A stretch of 64,000 nt of DNA. Origin: Helopsaltes ochotensis. Taxonomy: Eukaryota > Chordata > Aves > Passeriformes > Locustellidae. The stretch covers positions 1,940,879-2,004,878 of the forward strand of contig VXBM01000057.1 in assembly GCA_013400155.1 (NCBI GenBank), read 5' to 3'. The notes beneath the pieces were generated by a model that saw only the letters and a program-made list of their open reading frames with translations, did no database searches and was not told where the DNA came from. The position numbers and the translations under genes are program-made. Shown here one piece after another: positions 1-14,441 of this stretch (positions are counted from its first letter, which is position 1; each line of letters opens with the position of its first letter).

Positions 1-60
1 CCTGCTGAGGACTTACCTGGAGCTGGTGCTGTGCGTCCTGAGCAGCGTCCGCAACAACAG
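1..60 (+). CDS. FBXO33: FBXO33 exon 1, 3' end only
   Basis: The frame from base 2 reads LLRTYLELVLCVLSSVRNN and ends with AG of a split Arg codon before the donor GTACCG. The exon is cut by the window edge, and the promoter and F-box are outside. The donor is weaker than consensus (GTACCG), but phase and protein match exon 2 exactly. Confidence 0.85.
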
Positions 61-265
61 GTACCGCCGGGGAGCGGCGGTGCTGGGCGTGGGGGCAGAC
101 GGAGCCCCGAGCCGCGCGGGGCCGGGTCCAGCCGTCCCGCCGGTTTCTGCGGGCGGAAGCTGCGCCCGAGCCGGCGCCGGCCGGTTCGTGCTGGGGCTGG
201 GCTCGGAGCCGCGCTGTGTGTGCGTGTGAGTCTGTGAGGTGGGCAGAAACGGGGACGCGCCGCTT
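1..265. promoter_or_regulatory. CpG-rich patch over FBXO33 exon 1 and the start of intron 1
   Basis: The first 260 or so bases are strongly GC-rich with many CpG dinucleotides. Composition then falls abruptly to AT-rich. This is the downstream shoulder of a CpG-island promoter that presumably lies mostly before the window. Confidence 0.7.
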
Positions 266-3200
266 CAAACTACCAAATTTTTGTCATATAGTGTAGCTTG
301 ATGAGGAATATTGGTGCTCAGACGTCCAGTTGGCGAGCGGCAGGTCAATATGCAAAACAAATACAGCTGAAGTAATAAAAGTTCTTCGTCTTCTGGATGG
401 AAGCAGGGAATGCAGCTCGAACGGAGCAAGTGAGAGCCAGGAGTTGGAATTTACTGCATAACGAGACAGCTTTCTCACTTAAAATAAGCCTTACTACGGA
501 CGTACTTTAGACTTTGTGTATGCTTGAACAAACGTATGTCATGAGAAATTAGTAAGAGGGAGTTAAAATTACAGCTCTGGCGCGCTGAGTTACTGCCCCA
601 ATAAAACGCCTTCACCTTTCCAGCTATGAGGTCTTCCGCGGTAGAAGAGCTGAGCTTTCATGCCAGCTCTCGTCTTACTGCTAATCTGAGGTTTGAGGTG
701 GTTTTATGTTCTTTTGTTTATTGAAAAAAAGGTTCACATATAGGACTTTCTTGACCTAATTGAATTTAAATGACAGAAATATTTTCCTGTGGTTTGTATT
801 TAAAATGTGTTTTTCATGCACTTACTTCAGCAGGTTAGATAATTTTCTCAGCTTTGAGGTCTTCAACACAAAAATACTTGCATTCTCTTCACTGTGTGTG
901 GGTGTGATAGCGATAATAAGATAATGATCAAATATCCTAATATATGGCCTCTAGTCAGCACGTAAGACAGGAAAGCAAGGATATTACAGTTAGGTTATGA
1001 TGAGTTTGGAAAGCTGTGTAGGTTTTAGGATAGGAAATAGTTAATATTATTTCCCCTCTGCACTCATATAGCTTCCCCTATCCTGAGAAGTAGAAAAGAT
1101 GCAAGTGTTTCAGGGCATCTTTAGGATTAATTAAACCTTGTGGATGGCCTTTAGAAAACTACAACTGAGTCATGATCTTCTTACCGCCCCCTTTGATTCC
1201 AGAGGTATGAGACAGTAGCTTGAGGCCTTCCTTGTGTCTTTATTTTGAATTGTAGCAACATAACTTTAAATGCAATTCCTCGTTGGTTTGAGATGAATGC
1301 AAATGTGGTGTGTGAATTCCCACTTTCAGTTCCTCTGCTCTGTTGCGCCCAGCAGGTACTTCCTGTGGTGCAGCTGTGAAGGCTGAGAGTTACAGACGTC
1401 ACTTCAGAAAACAGCTCGTTAGTTCCAGCTCACCTTTATATTAATTTATTTCTTCCCCTGTGAATCCTTGGTATGTGAATCATCATCATCTGTCTTGATT
1501 GGTATTCCCTTGCAATTCAGGAGCTTTCACTTAACTGTTGAATCTGTGGGAAATCTAGCTTGTATTATAAGGAAAAAATGTTGACGTGATTGTGGTGATT
1601 GTCTGATCTGAAACAAATATCATGACATGGGCTTGGAATTTTCAAATAAGTGGTATCTACAGGAGATGTTGCATGGGGGCATTGTTGGAAAACGAAATAG
1701 TTTCTTTTTCTTTTTTTCAGTGAAATTCAAGGCTGTCAAAATTAACTGTGATATGAGAAGGCTTTTGATACGCTTTTTCTTTTGAAAAGTTCTTCATGGC
1801 CTTATCTGAAATCTGTACAAGGACACTTGCTTTCTGAAGTTCACTTTACAGATTCTGTATGCACAGTGTGACTCAGGACTGCAGTAAAATACTGTGCAGA
1901 AGTAGTTTTTTCTCTGGTACCTGTTCTCTGGTAGATTAGTATGCTTTTGGTGGTAAGACAGGGATGAAGAGTTACCAGCTTTGATAGGATTTTGCATTGC
2001 CGTACGTTCTTGATGTCTCTCAGTCATTAATATGCTGCTCTTTTGATTTGAAATGAATGATGCATGACTGGGGAACACAGGAGGGTACCTGGTTATTACA
2101 GCAGGCTTTTTTAAATGAGCATTTAAAAAATTGGGGGAAGAGTGGCACAATTTACATTAAACACTTAAACCTTTTTTTAGTTTCACTTTCAGAATAGATT
2201 GTTGTTTGAACAGACTAGTTTTTTAATTTATTTTGCTGTTTGAGGGTTTGGGGTTTTTTTCCTTGCAAAATAACTACATATAACTGATTAGTTTTCAGGT
2301 AGAATATTGGATTTTAGTTATTCAAGTAGATTTTTGAGATTAAAAAGAGGTGAGAAGGAACATTAACATATGCCAAATTGCTGCTTAGTTCTTACTGTGG
2401 CCACCTAAGATCTAAACCAGAGGCATTGTCACCTACTTGATGCTTAGTTTTGTCTAAGGCGGGATTGCAGTCCATAATTAATTAATTTCTCTGCTTCTCT
2501 TTATTTATCTGTAACTCAGGGACTATTAATAATTCTTTCTTGTTTTCACTGTATTTCACTGTACACAGATGATTATTTTGGAAATTACAATAGCAAAAAT
2601 GGAAATTTTTAACATCTCCAGTGGCTGAATCACTGTAAATGCATTCCTTTTGGAATTAAGTTTAGAACAGGACAGTCTTTCATAACTCCTGCCAACCCTT
2701 ATGATAAGTTTTTGGCAAATAAGTTCAAAAAACGTTCCATCTTACACTTCAGAACTGAAAAGGAAGAAATCTGCCTTTGTGATGCTCTTTCTTAACTGAG
2801 TAATGTTGTTTTGGGGTTTTAAATCTATTATTAAGCAATTCAATAGCAACCGTCTTACTTGCAAGAAAAATCATGTACTTTAAATGGCTACAGATTTCCT
2901 TGAGGTTTTACAATACTGCAGGACCTAAGAAAAGTAATTACTAAAAGAAATGAAATTTCTAAATGCTCTCTTGGCTAGAGGAGAATGATGTGTGGTTTTG
3001 CTACTAAGAGCATTTTCTGTACAACGTAAAATTGCTAGTTTCTAAGCAAATCTGTGTGTTTAAGTCTCTAGAAAAATATTTTGGAGTGACCCTTGCTAGT
3101 TCTGATAGAATTAAGGAAATAACTTGTCTGCAACTTGTTTTAAAAACAACTGAAAATTTTTTGACAAATATTCTTGCTGCCAGCCAGTTACCATCCAAAA

Positions 3201-6200
3201 AGGTATGTTCAAGGTCCGTCTCGTATTTGAAGCAGAGCTCAAGTTGTTTTGTGGTGGCAGCATATTACTGCTGAAATATTGGGACTAATAGCATTGGGAC
3301 CTTGATGACCTCTAAAAATCTGGACTTTATTTAATTAAGAGGTACTAAAGTAACATTTATAGCAATCTGTAGGTTTTCCATAAACTTTTATGTTTATGAC
3401 AGCAAATGTTGCAAAGTAGCAAAGTGTATAACTGTTTAAAAGCTGATGTTCTCCTTAATACTGAGAAAAAGCATGTGGGTGGGCATGATGTTTCTTAAAT
3501 CTTCATGATCTGCACCTTTTCAAATTGATCTTTCAAAACTAGGTTCTAGAAGGCAGGGTGGAAGTGCTACAACCTTTCTGTTTGCACTTACGTGCATGTA
3601 ACAGCTAATAAGCACCTGGTGATCATTCAGTAGGAAAATCCTGTTCCTTTATGTAACTCTAAGATACCAAAGTATAGTCTCCTCTGCCTTCCTTGCTTAC
3701 AAAGGAAGATAGGAAAATAGTGACACACACAACCCCCCTCTTTTCTTCTGCAGCATGTTAAATTGTGTGACTTGTTTGATATTTGCTTTGCTAAAATGCA
3801 GATTACTATACAACTGTGGTATCTTGCTGAAGTCTGGTATCTCTTGGAGTTATCAAAAACTGGTGTATCGCTCAAAACAGTAGACTGCATCTGTTTTTGA
3901 TGTTTCCTAATGACCGTTTTCAGTCTGAGCAGGCAGCTGAAACTAGTATAGTAATACAATATGTGCCTTACCGCTTTGTTCGCCTTGAATGTAAGCAAGG
4001 ACATTTTGTGCTTTTTTTAATTGGGTATTTAAAAAGACTGACCAAAGCTGAAGATGGAGCCTAGTAAGAAGCTTATTATTTCTAGTGCGCTTTTTGAGCT
4101 AGTGGAAAATAAATGTTTTAGAAATCCTTCCAAAACATAAGTTTTTCCCCGGCTGTGTGTATGGATACTACACAGGATTAAGATGACATTATGACTTTTA
4201 GCAAATGACAAGTAACTTTTAAATAATTTTATTTAAATCACTTTACTGACTCTGAAATAAAGATAAGCAGTGAGCTAAATGTCCTAGAGTCGTACAACAC
4301 TGCAAATAGTAGCAAAAACCTAATATTGTGTTGAACTGTGATTGGATTTGTTGATTGTAATAACTGTGCAATGAATGGAAAAATAAATGGATAATGTCAT
4401 TAGTTAAGTTTTTGGGCAGAGAACTTTCCCATTTGTTTCTGTACTGCATGAAATGGCAGTCAAAAAGATGAAATAAAAATGTGTGGGGTGCTAGTAATTA
4501 GTGTTCCATGTGTCCTGTATTTTGGTGCTCCTCTTAATGCCTGCCTACATCCTACTGTAGCACTGGCTGGCCGTGTGAGTGGCACAAACCAGGACCTCTG
4601 TTTGATGTGAATATGCAGGTGATTCAAAACTGTTCTGAAGACTACATTTTGGCTCTTGATTCTCACAAATAAGTCACCAAGATGAAAAGAGAAAAGCTTA
4701 TTTATAGCATTGGCTGTGGACACTACTTTTCACACCAGGTGGAGGTTTCTGCTACTTCCCTGTCGTACCAGACTATCTCTTACAGCTTTTGAGGAAAAAA
4801 GAGCCCAAAATACTCTCAGTTGGGTGTGCCAGTGTTTTAGCTTTCCCTGCCAAGCTTATTTTTCAGTGTGATCAGGCAATGACTTGGTGAGATTTGTAGA
4901 ATATTGATCCTATTTTAAGACTGTTTATTTTAGTGTATCATCAATGTAATAGGCCTGTATTTAAAATATGAAGTATTAAATGGTTAGAATTTCAGATACA
5001 GTTGTAAACTCTAGATATTTGACTCCAGTATTTGTCAGACTTTATATGAAACTTGTAGATCGTGCTATTAAGTTGTTGTTCTCCTATAGAAAAAAAGTAG
5101 CAGGTGCAACAGTGGATGGATTTCAGGCAGTCAGTGTGCTGGTTTTGAATACAGGAATTTCAAAACAGGTAAATTATGATTTATGGTAGATAACAATTAT
5201 AGACCACAACTCATACCTACTAAATTTTAAAACTTGGCTTAATCTTTTTTTTCTTCTCCTCTTGGTGGAATATCAGGTTGTACTGTGGAGGTAGTGAACT
5301 GTACTAGAGCTTCCCTGTGCTTTGGGCATGGTAATCATATTGCATTTTCCTCAAGGCTGCTTTGAAGTACTAGCATATGCATTCTGAGCTGAAAGAAATA
5401 GGGATTTATGGCAACTCACGTAATTGTGAGCTACAGGTTAATTGGCATCTACTGTTTAAGATTAATTAAACTTATGTGTCCATTTGTGGTGAAACTGGAG
5501 TTTCTGCCTTGTTAATTATCAATTGCAGACTAGCCCTTGCATGTTAGGAGTAAATCTAATTTACAGCATATAAAAATAAAAGAAATGTTGACCCAAAACT
5601 TAGTCAGCTACAAAATTAATAATCTTAACAGTAAATGCTACACAGCTACTTCAAAACTGCAGTTGTTTGCATATCTCTTTCTTGATCTGTTTTAGGAATA
5701 GAAAAGATGCAAGTCAGGAAACTGAACTAGGGAAAGGAAAAGTGACTGTCTAGTGCACTGTCATGTTCAGCATCAACTCAGAGGTTCTTCTTTTACTTCT
5801 TTTTAGGTATCCTTTCTAAAAGTTAAAATCATATGGCATGGTGGACTACTCTCCCTTACTGATGGGGAATATTAGGAAAGCTTCCCCTACTTTGATATAA
5901 CAGGAATTAGACACTGATTAGGGTATGGAGAGTTTTGGTTTTTTTCCCTGAGGTTTGTGATGCCTTGATTGAGGCAAGTTTGGGCTCCCATTTGTAACCC
6001 AGCTGATGCAGTGTTCAGGCAGGTCTGTTTGTGTTCTACTTGGGCATTAAATGCAGTGTTAAGTGCTAAAAGGAATAAGTATTTGATATTTTCATCTGTG
6101 ACACTTAACACACACGTTCCAAGGATTAAAAATTGCATGAAACCACTTGTAAGTTTTCGTTGTAGTGCTACAGGCCTGCTGAAAATACTCCTGTGCTGAC

Positions 6201-9200
6201 TGAAAAGCAGTATTTGCTCTTACAGCTGGTGTCAGAGCTGGTGTAGTCCTCTTCCCCTTTATACTTCAGTCTCATTTTCTGTAGTTCTCTGTGTGTCTGC
6301 ATTCCAGTATAGGAGTAAGTTTCCCAACACAGGCTCTATGTTCGGCATAATAATGGGGTTTATTGCCTGCACTTGTCTTATCCAGAATGATTTCCCACAC
6401 CGTTTTAGTTTTGTGTACAGATTCCTTTTTATTTTGTTGTTTCCTAGGAACCTCCAGAAGTTAAGTCTCTTTGGGGATATAAGCATTCTGCAGCAACATG
6501 GAACTATATCAAATACCTACCTTGGAAAGGTTGACCCTGATGGCAAGAAGATTAAGCAGTAAGTTATATTTGTAAATTATCAAATACAGGATATATCAAA
6601 TAGAGGATAATAATAACAATGAAAATAATGAAAATAGATAATTGAACACAGAAATTCCTGAAATGCATGACTGAAAAGCTTTGAAGTTTTTTAACAGGAT
6701 GAAAATCTAAATTATTGTTCCTGCTATTTACATGAAGTAGTCTAGTTTTGCGGCTGTTGTATTTTTGTTGGGTTTTCTTTCCTCTGTTCTCAGCAGGGTG
6801 AGAATCCTTTCTTTTCCTCTTTTCATTGTGTTCTAGAAACAATATTATGTGAATGCCACAAAAGGGGAGGAGGGATGAGGGGCTGCTATCAACACCTCTT
6901 ACTATTGCTGTACATGAAAAAAAACTGGAAGTGATCTCTTGTATTTCCCAAGAGTTGAAAACATGTTTATGTTCTCTTTCAAATTTGCCTGAAAGGCTAA
7001 AAACTGGAGAAAGTTTTCTTAGCACTTACAGGTCATTAGACCAGCAGGACAAATCTAAATACTTGGATAAATACTTTGGTGGTTGCACTAAAAAGTTGAT
7101 GTGCAGATTGCGTTGAGTCACTCACTCTCTTTTAAAAAGTTTCTTACTGCAGTTCCCACTGGGGATAAAAGCTACTCTAGAGCTGTAGAGTTCTGTGTCC
7201 TATTTCTTTTTATTACATTTTGCAGGTACTAAAACAGTATTTTTCTAAGCTCAGATGTTTAAGGTGTATGCGAACCACAATGTAAACAGATGTTTAGTGT
7301 AGTGAGGCATATAGATGGTAGTATTCCCCTGAACACCTCAAAATTGCTTTCCAGTAGTTCCGTAAATTATTAAAAGCACTATTAAGATTGATTACCTGGG
7401 CTGTTACAAAATAAATCCTACTATTGCTGTAAGCATTACAGCCCCTTTTGTGGATGTGTATGGGTGGAGGGAAGAGTCTTTGGAAGAAATTTGAGATTGC
7501 TGTGGTAGAATCTTTTCCTTAGGGGATTGTGAGATAATCTGCCTTCAATTTAAGCATTGGCAAGAATAATTATGAACAAACATTGCCAGGATCAAATAAG
7601 GTTCATCTTAACTCCAAATGAATTTAGGAATAAAATAGGAAATTACTCTGTCTGTGGGTCTTACCTGTTGTTTAAAACGGTTTCATTTGTGTCACAGTTG
7701 CGAGTCCTCAATTTAAAATAAACTGTTTGGAGAAATCTGGAAATATTGAAGTCTTTTTGCCTGATGACTATCCTAGGCAAAGCCTTGGGAATTGAGGTGT
7801 AAAATAAATACAATAACCACACCAGCTTTTCCACTTGGGTGAAGTCAGGCCTTGCAAACCTAATGCCTTCATAGGAGAAGGAAGAAAGCGCACATGGGTG
7901 AGGGAGGGGATGAATAAGGATTTGCCAAAAGAGAGGATGAATGAGGATGCTCTTGTCATTTTATTACAACAGAAGGGTTATGGGGCATCAAAGGTAGTAG
8001 GTGACAAGTTCAGAGCAAGCAAGAAGTGGGGGTAATCACGCTGCAAAGTTCTTTATTATTGAGTGTTAGGCTTGCTAAACACTTACTCCACAGAGGGAGG
8101 AACCTGGATGAATTTGTAGAAGTGAAGTCTCTTGAGAGTTGCAACATACATAAAGCCACCTCTGCTCAGAAGTGAGTTACGAAGTTTTGGAAACTAGAGA
8201 GATATTTGATAAATATCCCTATGTGCTTTCCTTGTTTTGTCATCTTAAGGTGCTAGTGGTTCTCTGCTGTCAGTCTGGATACTGCCCTAAACCTTTAATT
8301 TTGCCTGGACATTATCTCTATTAAATTTACGTGGATGAGAATAAAAACTCTGTAATATTTTCTTACTGAGATGTATAAAATGTACAGATCTTCATAGCAA
8401 TAAAAGAAGTGTTCTATGCAAAACCATTACCTGATTTGGAGAAGAAAAGTTTCTGCTATTTTTTTACTGGTTCTTACTTCTTGATGTTTTATGGGACTGT
8501 CACAGCCTGGCTCAACTGTCCATAATGCTGACCAGGGCTTGAGATCAAATACTTACCTACATGTGTGGCTAATACGCTAAAAGAACACTTGCCATTTGGG
8601 CAGGAGGACTCTTTTGAGCCTTTACAGCTTTGGAATGAAGACTGGAAAAATACTTGTATGGAGAAAGTTTTTAGAGTGTGACTGTACTATTTGAATTTAA
8701 TATTGAAAATTTAAAATACTTCTGTTGCCTTGAACAAAATAATGTAAAGAACATCTATTCACTAAAAAAAGGGTAGAAGAGGTGGGTGCATCAGAGTAAG
8801 TTCACAATAATCTGGCACTGATAATTTGAGATTGAAATGTTACTGGGTCCAAGTTGCTTTGGTAAAACATGAACCTGTTGGCAGTTGAAAATCCAGTTAG
8901 TTGTATGTTTGGAATTATTTAAAGAATCTTCTTGCATGTTTGTTCTTTACCTTTTAATGAGCAGATCAAGCAGGTAATTTCACATCATTCTAACTTATTG
9001 TCAAAATTCAGTTTCTGCCACCTTTCATTGAAAATTACTCTTTTCCATACTAAATTTGCACTTCTGGAGAAGTTAGGAAATACAAAAAGCTGGTTTTAAA
9101 AACAAGAGCTGCATTTGAAAAGCATTACAGGTTTTCTTATTTGCATAGCCTTAAAATGTATGTAGGAGGGTGTTAAATACATGCTGGAAAATACATGAAC

Positions 9201-12200
9201 TGAAGGTTCATAGTGTGTCACCGTTTCTGACAGAAAAAGTACATATTTCTTTTAGCTTACAATTTTAACCTTTTAAGTTCAGGGGATGTTAGAATTCTCC
9301 AGGAGGTCTGCAGTCAGGTTGCAGTTCACAAAAATTATAATAATAGGATCTTCCTGCAGAATAAGGCTATAAGTGAAGGAAGAATAATTCTTGAATAAAA
9401 AAATAGAATGGTACGCAGTGGGTAAGACTAAACCATGTTTAATAGGATCATTGTCTGTTTTGTTTACTTACAGAATCCAACAGCTGTTTGAAGAGATATT
9501 AGGCAATAGCAGGCAATTGAAATGGCTGTCTTGTGGGTTAATGCTGCAAATAGTAACTCCCACATCATTGTCCTCCTTATCAAACCCCATAGCCAACACC
9601 ATGGAACATCTGAGCTTATTGGACAACCACATCCCTGGTAATACCACTCTTATCACTGCGGTTGAATTGGAGCGCTTTGTGAATCTGCGTTCGCTGGCTT
9701 TGGATTTCTGTGATTTTACAGCTGAAATGGCAAGAGTCCTGGCTGACAGCAACCACGTGCCTTTGCATCGACTGTCTCTCCTGGTCCACAGTGTCTCCAT
9801 AATGCACAAGTCATTGGACAATATGCCAAAAGATGAGAATTGGCAGGCGCTGACTCGCAACAGCACTAATCTTCGGGTCTATATAATGGCTTTTGATGTC
9901 GAGAGTGATGATATGTTAAGGATTCTTAAGCCCAGTATCCCGCTAGAGAGGATTCACTTTGACAGCTATGTCACTTGTGTTTCAGGGGCTGTTGTTGACC
10001 TCATATCCAGGCAGTATGACAAGTTCCTCACTCATTTTATACTAATGAATGATGTGATAGATATGTCTGCCTTCCCAGATCTCAGTGACAACCGGAATGA
10101 AGATCCACTTGTCTTATTAGCCTGGAGGTGCACAAGACTGTCTCTCCTAGCTGTTCATGGTAGGTAACACATTGCACGGGCATGGTGTGTGACTTCTAAA
10201 TGCTTACAAGCCTTCAGCCTTTCTATTCATAGTGTGTTTTAGTGGCATGTTATTCAAAAGGCTGCTGCACCATTGCTATACATGCTGTTGTTGAAGGTGT
10301 TTATGGTATATGAGTTTTAAACATGCTAGTATCTTACTAACTTCTCAATAGAAGTGACGTAGGATTTTATTAAACTCCTCATGGAAATGAGGATAACTTG
10401 AGAAGTGAGCATTCCAGAAGGCTTATTCTACACAGCTTATTCTGTGCTGTGCAAGTTCCATTAAGAGTCTGGTTATGTGTATCTGAACTGAAGACGTTTG
10501 CTGTTTTTCTGTGAGCTCATATGCTGGCAAGATTAGATGATTTTGCTTCCTGTTTGTAAATGACACGAGTTAAGTGTTCTGAAGCTGAGAAGAAGAAATT
10601 TGTTACCAATTTGGTAAGGCTACCAGCAGATGAAGGCTGAAAAATATGTGGAGGGGGTTGTCTCACTGTGTATATTGGTTTCACCAGTAATACCAGAGCT
10701 AGGTTTATCCCACCTATTTATTTGCCATATAGTAGCAAATAACTTTTAGAATTTATTCAGTTCTGTCAACAGTAGAGCACTTGGTGGTAGAAGTTACAGC
10801 AGGCTGGCAAATTTTAAGGCACTCAAAACCGAAATAATGCAGAATAATGTTTTTTTATTTGTGCTGGAATCAGCTTACCAAGACCAAGTTTGCTGATGTA
10901 TGAAGGAGTTAAGTGATGACTGTATGGTGTTGCATAAGAATAAACGTGTTTCCTCAGACTGCTTGGGGGAGTAAATCTCCAGTTGTTCAGTACAAACCAG
11001 AGACCTTCAGTAGCAGGAGGTGGATATTCAGATTTCCGTTGATTGAAGTCAGAAGGTCCTGCTGTGTTTGCTCTTTTTTTTTTTTCTGTGGTGTTTTACT
11101 GAAAAAAATCATTGCTAGGGGCAGGGGAGGCATGATCAATTCAGCTGTCTCTCCTTAACAGTTTCCAGGTGAGACAGATTTTGGATACTGGTACATGACT
11201 GTACCAATCTACATGTGGATTTTTGTCTCTTCAACTGCTTAAATTTCTAGCATCAATTTGGATACATGTTTGAGGACCTTTAAAAAGAAATTTAAAATTA
11301 TGTTACCCTGAATTATCCTCCTGCTACAGAGAAGTCCTCCAATATATTACCTAACTTTAAAAGCTAGTGAAACATCATAAGCTAGTGTAAGTATCATTTA
11401 ATACCAGCCTGTGTCTATTCAGTAGAAAGTATTAGTCTGTGCAGAGCATTGGGAAAGCAAACATCCTTTACGCTTCTGTCTAGCAAATAAATGGTTGTTC
11501 CTATGTCACCTTTCTTTGGAGAGATGCTGTGTCTGCCTGTGTGAGAAAATGGTCAACTATCACCTCTCTGTTACATTGGGATTCACATTCTTTACCCTTC
11601 TTTTCCCCCTCCTTGCAGCAGAAGCTAGCTAAGCTGCTTCTAAATGTCTCCTGATCTTTTCTAAGCTGTGGACATAACTTCTCTAGTACTACACTGAAAG
11701 CATCATTCTTGGAGAGTAGTAACTGTAGCTGGAATACTGTTAGGAAGAAATACTAGAATGCTGTAGATGCCTCAGTACAGCATCTTAGCCTTACAGCATC
11801 TTAGCCTTGTGCTTGGATTCCCTGAGGTTTACCATATCATGTTTTCTGGCTCCACTTGTCATATACTGTGAAGTTTCCTTCAGGAAAAGAAGGTGATTTT
11901 GTTCAAGTTGAAGATAATTCGCTTGAAGTGCTCAAGTTTCTTCTTGTATCTCCTAAAGTGGTTATTTTTCAGTTTCCACTGCTTCTCAGGCTTTTTTTTG
12001 TGTGTGTTTATGTGTATGTTTCCTCTTCTGGTATTAGTTTGCTTTTGAAAAAGCTTTGATTTACATCTAGTTTTGGCTGCCACTTGTCACTGACCAAAGG
12101 AAGAAGGGGAAAACATATGCTAAGGACACTTCATATGGGCTGATTTGAGATAGTCTATTGTGGGAAGTCATCGTCTTTCCAGCAAGGTAGCATGTCCAGG

Positions 12201-14441
12201 AGCCAGAGGATGGCAAATGTTAAATATATTCTTGCAGAACAAAGAAAAGGGTGTAAAAAGTGTGTGGCCATTTGGGATGGGATGGAGACGTAGGACACTC
12301 ATAGTGGCGTGATCTGGCACCGTGAATAAAAAGCATGGTCCATCTGTGAGAACAAAGGCCTTTTTTATTTTTCTTCCTCCTTAAGGTTTTCACACAGATT
12401 TTTATGACTTCGTGTTTTAAACATACTGGTGAAGTTTTATTCTGTCCATGAGCAAAACTATAGTTGAAATTTTTGCTAGCAAGGAAGAGCAAATTACAGG
12501 GTGCTCATGGTAAATTTGTTGTTCAGTGATCCCAGTAGTGAAGTGATCATTTCCTCTTACCTCTGAACACTTAGCTGGACAGAGACTTTTTGGCAGCTGG
12601 GAGGTCACAAAGAAATTTCAGGCAGATCTTTTGAAAAGAGAGTTAATTTAAAATGAGATGAAGTTGGGAATAACATGATTGTTCTAGTGCACAGAGGATC
12701 TCACCATAAAAAGTTACAGCAAAAGCCATATACATGACCACATGATGATAAAGGGGTTTTGTGTGTAGGGCTTTAGGGCTTTTTTTTTTTTTCCCCTCTA
12801 TTCTTGCACTTGCTTTCAAGGATTTCTTTGGTAAGTTCCTTTACAGTCAAGATAACTGGAGGGTGATGTGAGCTCCTTCATGTCCTGACAGGAGTGTGTC
12901 ATCGTACAGGGAGGAATTTTCCACTGAGTTCAATGTCCTGTTAAGGAAGGGACATTGAATTAAGCTGCCTGAATGAAGACAGTTTCATCTTCTGTGGACA
13001 GTTATATTGGAGGTGAAGTTTTCAGCAGATGAAGATTGTGGAATTCATGCATTCCTAATGGTCAATATACCAGAAATGAGCCTTACGCATGTATGCAAGC
13101 TTCTTCATTGAAAGAATACCCTATCTAACGTATTTCCTGAGATGCAATGAAAAAAAGTGAAAGAAAACAGAAATTTCTTTTCTTTATTACTTTGACATCT
13201 TTTCTTCATTCTCTGACTGTCTATTTTATTTTGATACATTATGATATAGATAGAGCATGTTAACTACATTGTTGGAAGACCAAACCACAGTTAGCTTTTA
13301 CTTCTCAGCAGTTTAGCTTTCCCAGTTCAAATATTGTGCAGACTGCAGCTTTACTTGGAATATACTTGGGCATCCCACCAAGAAGCTTAGCACCTGCGAG
13401 AACGATGATGAAGGCAGAAATGAGTCTTGCCTTTTGCAGTGGAAGGGTTGATTTGGCAGAGCTCCCCAAAAGGGAAGTTCCCCAACCTTCTGTGGTTTGC
13501 ATCTGAGTAGGAAGGGGCTTTGCATTTCTCTTAGCCAGGGCACAGAAAGCTTACAGGTAACTGCGGAATAGGAGTTTTTAAAGAGGAATGCTAATATATG
13601 GTGTGAAGAGAGGGAAGCTTTGTACTTATATTTATCTCTGACAGAATAACAAGATATATGTAGTCGATTTTATATATATGTATGTGTGCATGCTGACTTT
13701 TTGTTTGCTTGGTGGTGGCTTCTTTTTTTTTAATAAGTCTGCTTTCTAAAGCAATGAAAGCAAATATTTTTTTCTAGCATAAGCAGAGTTTTAAAGCAGT
13801 CCTTTTATGCATTCAGTTAATTGATAACTCACTTTTTTCATTCTAATCTTACTACAGAGTAGATCACAAGAGGTTTGAAATTTTATATGGAACTTGCAGT
13901 AGTCCACTGCTCTGCAAGTAGGAGAAAAAGATCTAGAAAAGCTTGATGAAACTATCCGAAATATTTTTATAATTTCTTATTCAGAGTGTAAAATGGGGGT
14001 TTCACTACTTGAAACCAGAAAGCCTTCACCATGCCATAGGGGAATTCTGCCAGATGGAACATGACAGAATAGGTTGGGGGAGATATTAGGATGGTCTGGT
14101 ATGAAGTACTAGAGTAAGAAAATACCTTGTAGGAAAATGACAGACGACTTTGTTTTTCTTTCCCCATAGGTTACACAGTTTGGGCTCATAATCTTATAGC
14201 AATTGCTCGTCTTCGTGGCTCTGACCTGAAAGTACTGGAAGTCACAGAAGAAAGCATTGAATTCGACCAAGGAGAATTGGCTGATCAGGATGTGGATCCA
14301 GTACACAATTTCATTGAGCAAGTATCTCTCGGATTGGGTCGCCCTTGGCACGCCGTCATGGACATAGAGCTGCTCAGTGTCTTCACTGAGCCAACCCGTC
14401 ACTTTTACAGAGAGATGCAAAGCTTCAGTGAAGGCATTTAG
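2..14441 (+). CDS. FBXO33: FBXO33, F-box protein 33, C-terminal part (4 exons, 5' partial)
   Basis: Joined exons are 2-60, 6448-6558, 9474-10159 and 14170-14441, all with GT-AG introns and compatible phases (2, 2, 1). They give about 375 residues. From memory the human protein is about 555 residues, so the N-terminal F-box lies before the window. The protein is a substrate receptor of an SCF-type (SKP1-CUL1-F-box) ubiquitin ligase; from memory, YB-1 has been reported as a target. The visible part is leucine-rich (for example LSLLDNHIPG, LRSLALDFCDF and LKVLEVTEES), consistent with a degenerate leucine-rich-repeat substrate-binding region. Identity rests on near-continuous agreement with the human C-terminus as remembered. 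The frame is intact. The gene converges on MIA2. Confidence 0.93.
61..6447 (+). other. FBXO33 intron 1
   Basis: The intron is 6.4 kb, from the donor after exon 1 to the acceptor TTCCTAG. Apart from the CpG shoulder at its start it is AT-rich single-copy-looking sequence. I see no exon, transposon or RNA gene that can be supported. The short open frames here lack splice logic and family resemblance. Confidence 0.6.
6448..6558 (+). CDS. FBXO33: FBXO33 exon 2
   Basis: 111 nt. Preceded by TTCCTAG and followed by GTAAGT. It encodes NLQKLSLFGDISILQQHGTI and on to DPDGKKIK plus a split Gln codon. The frame joins exons 1 and 3 without a break. Confidence 0.93.
6559..9473 (+). other. FBXO33 intron 2
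   Basis: 2.9 kb of AT-rich intron sequence ending at the acceptor TTTACTTACAG. No repeat or further exon was recognised. Confidence 0.6.
9474..10159 (+). CDS. FBXO33: FBXO33 exon 3, leucine-rich core
   Basis: 686 nt, the largest exon in view. It runs from IQQLFEEILGNSRQLKWLS to LLAWRCTRLSLLAVHG and stops one base into a Gly codon before the donor GTAGGT. It contains the repeating leucine pattern typical of the substrate-binding half. The open frame extends upstream to 9391, but those residues are intronic. The true exon starts at the acceptor after 9473. Confidence 0.95.
10160..14169 (+). other. FBXO33 intron 3
   Basis: 4.0 kb of intron ending at the acceptor TTTCCCCATAG. It has short pyrimidine and A runs and a small TA/TG-rich patch near 13670-13690. 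No gene or recognisable transposon was found. Confidence 0.6.
14170..14441 (+). CDS. FBXO33: FBXO33 exon 4 (last coding exon)
   Basis: It reads YTVWAHNLIAIARLRGSDLK and on to HFYREMQSFSEGI, then TAG at 14439-14441. The end agrees with the human C-terminus except at a few residues, so the protein is full-length at this end. Confidence 0.94.

Noticed and set aside
9391..9473. N-terminal extension of the FBXO33 exon 3 frame starting MNKKIEWYAV
   Set aside because: A clear acceptor ends at 9473, and the residues before it do not fit the FBXO33 protein.
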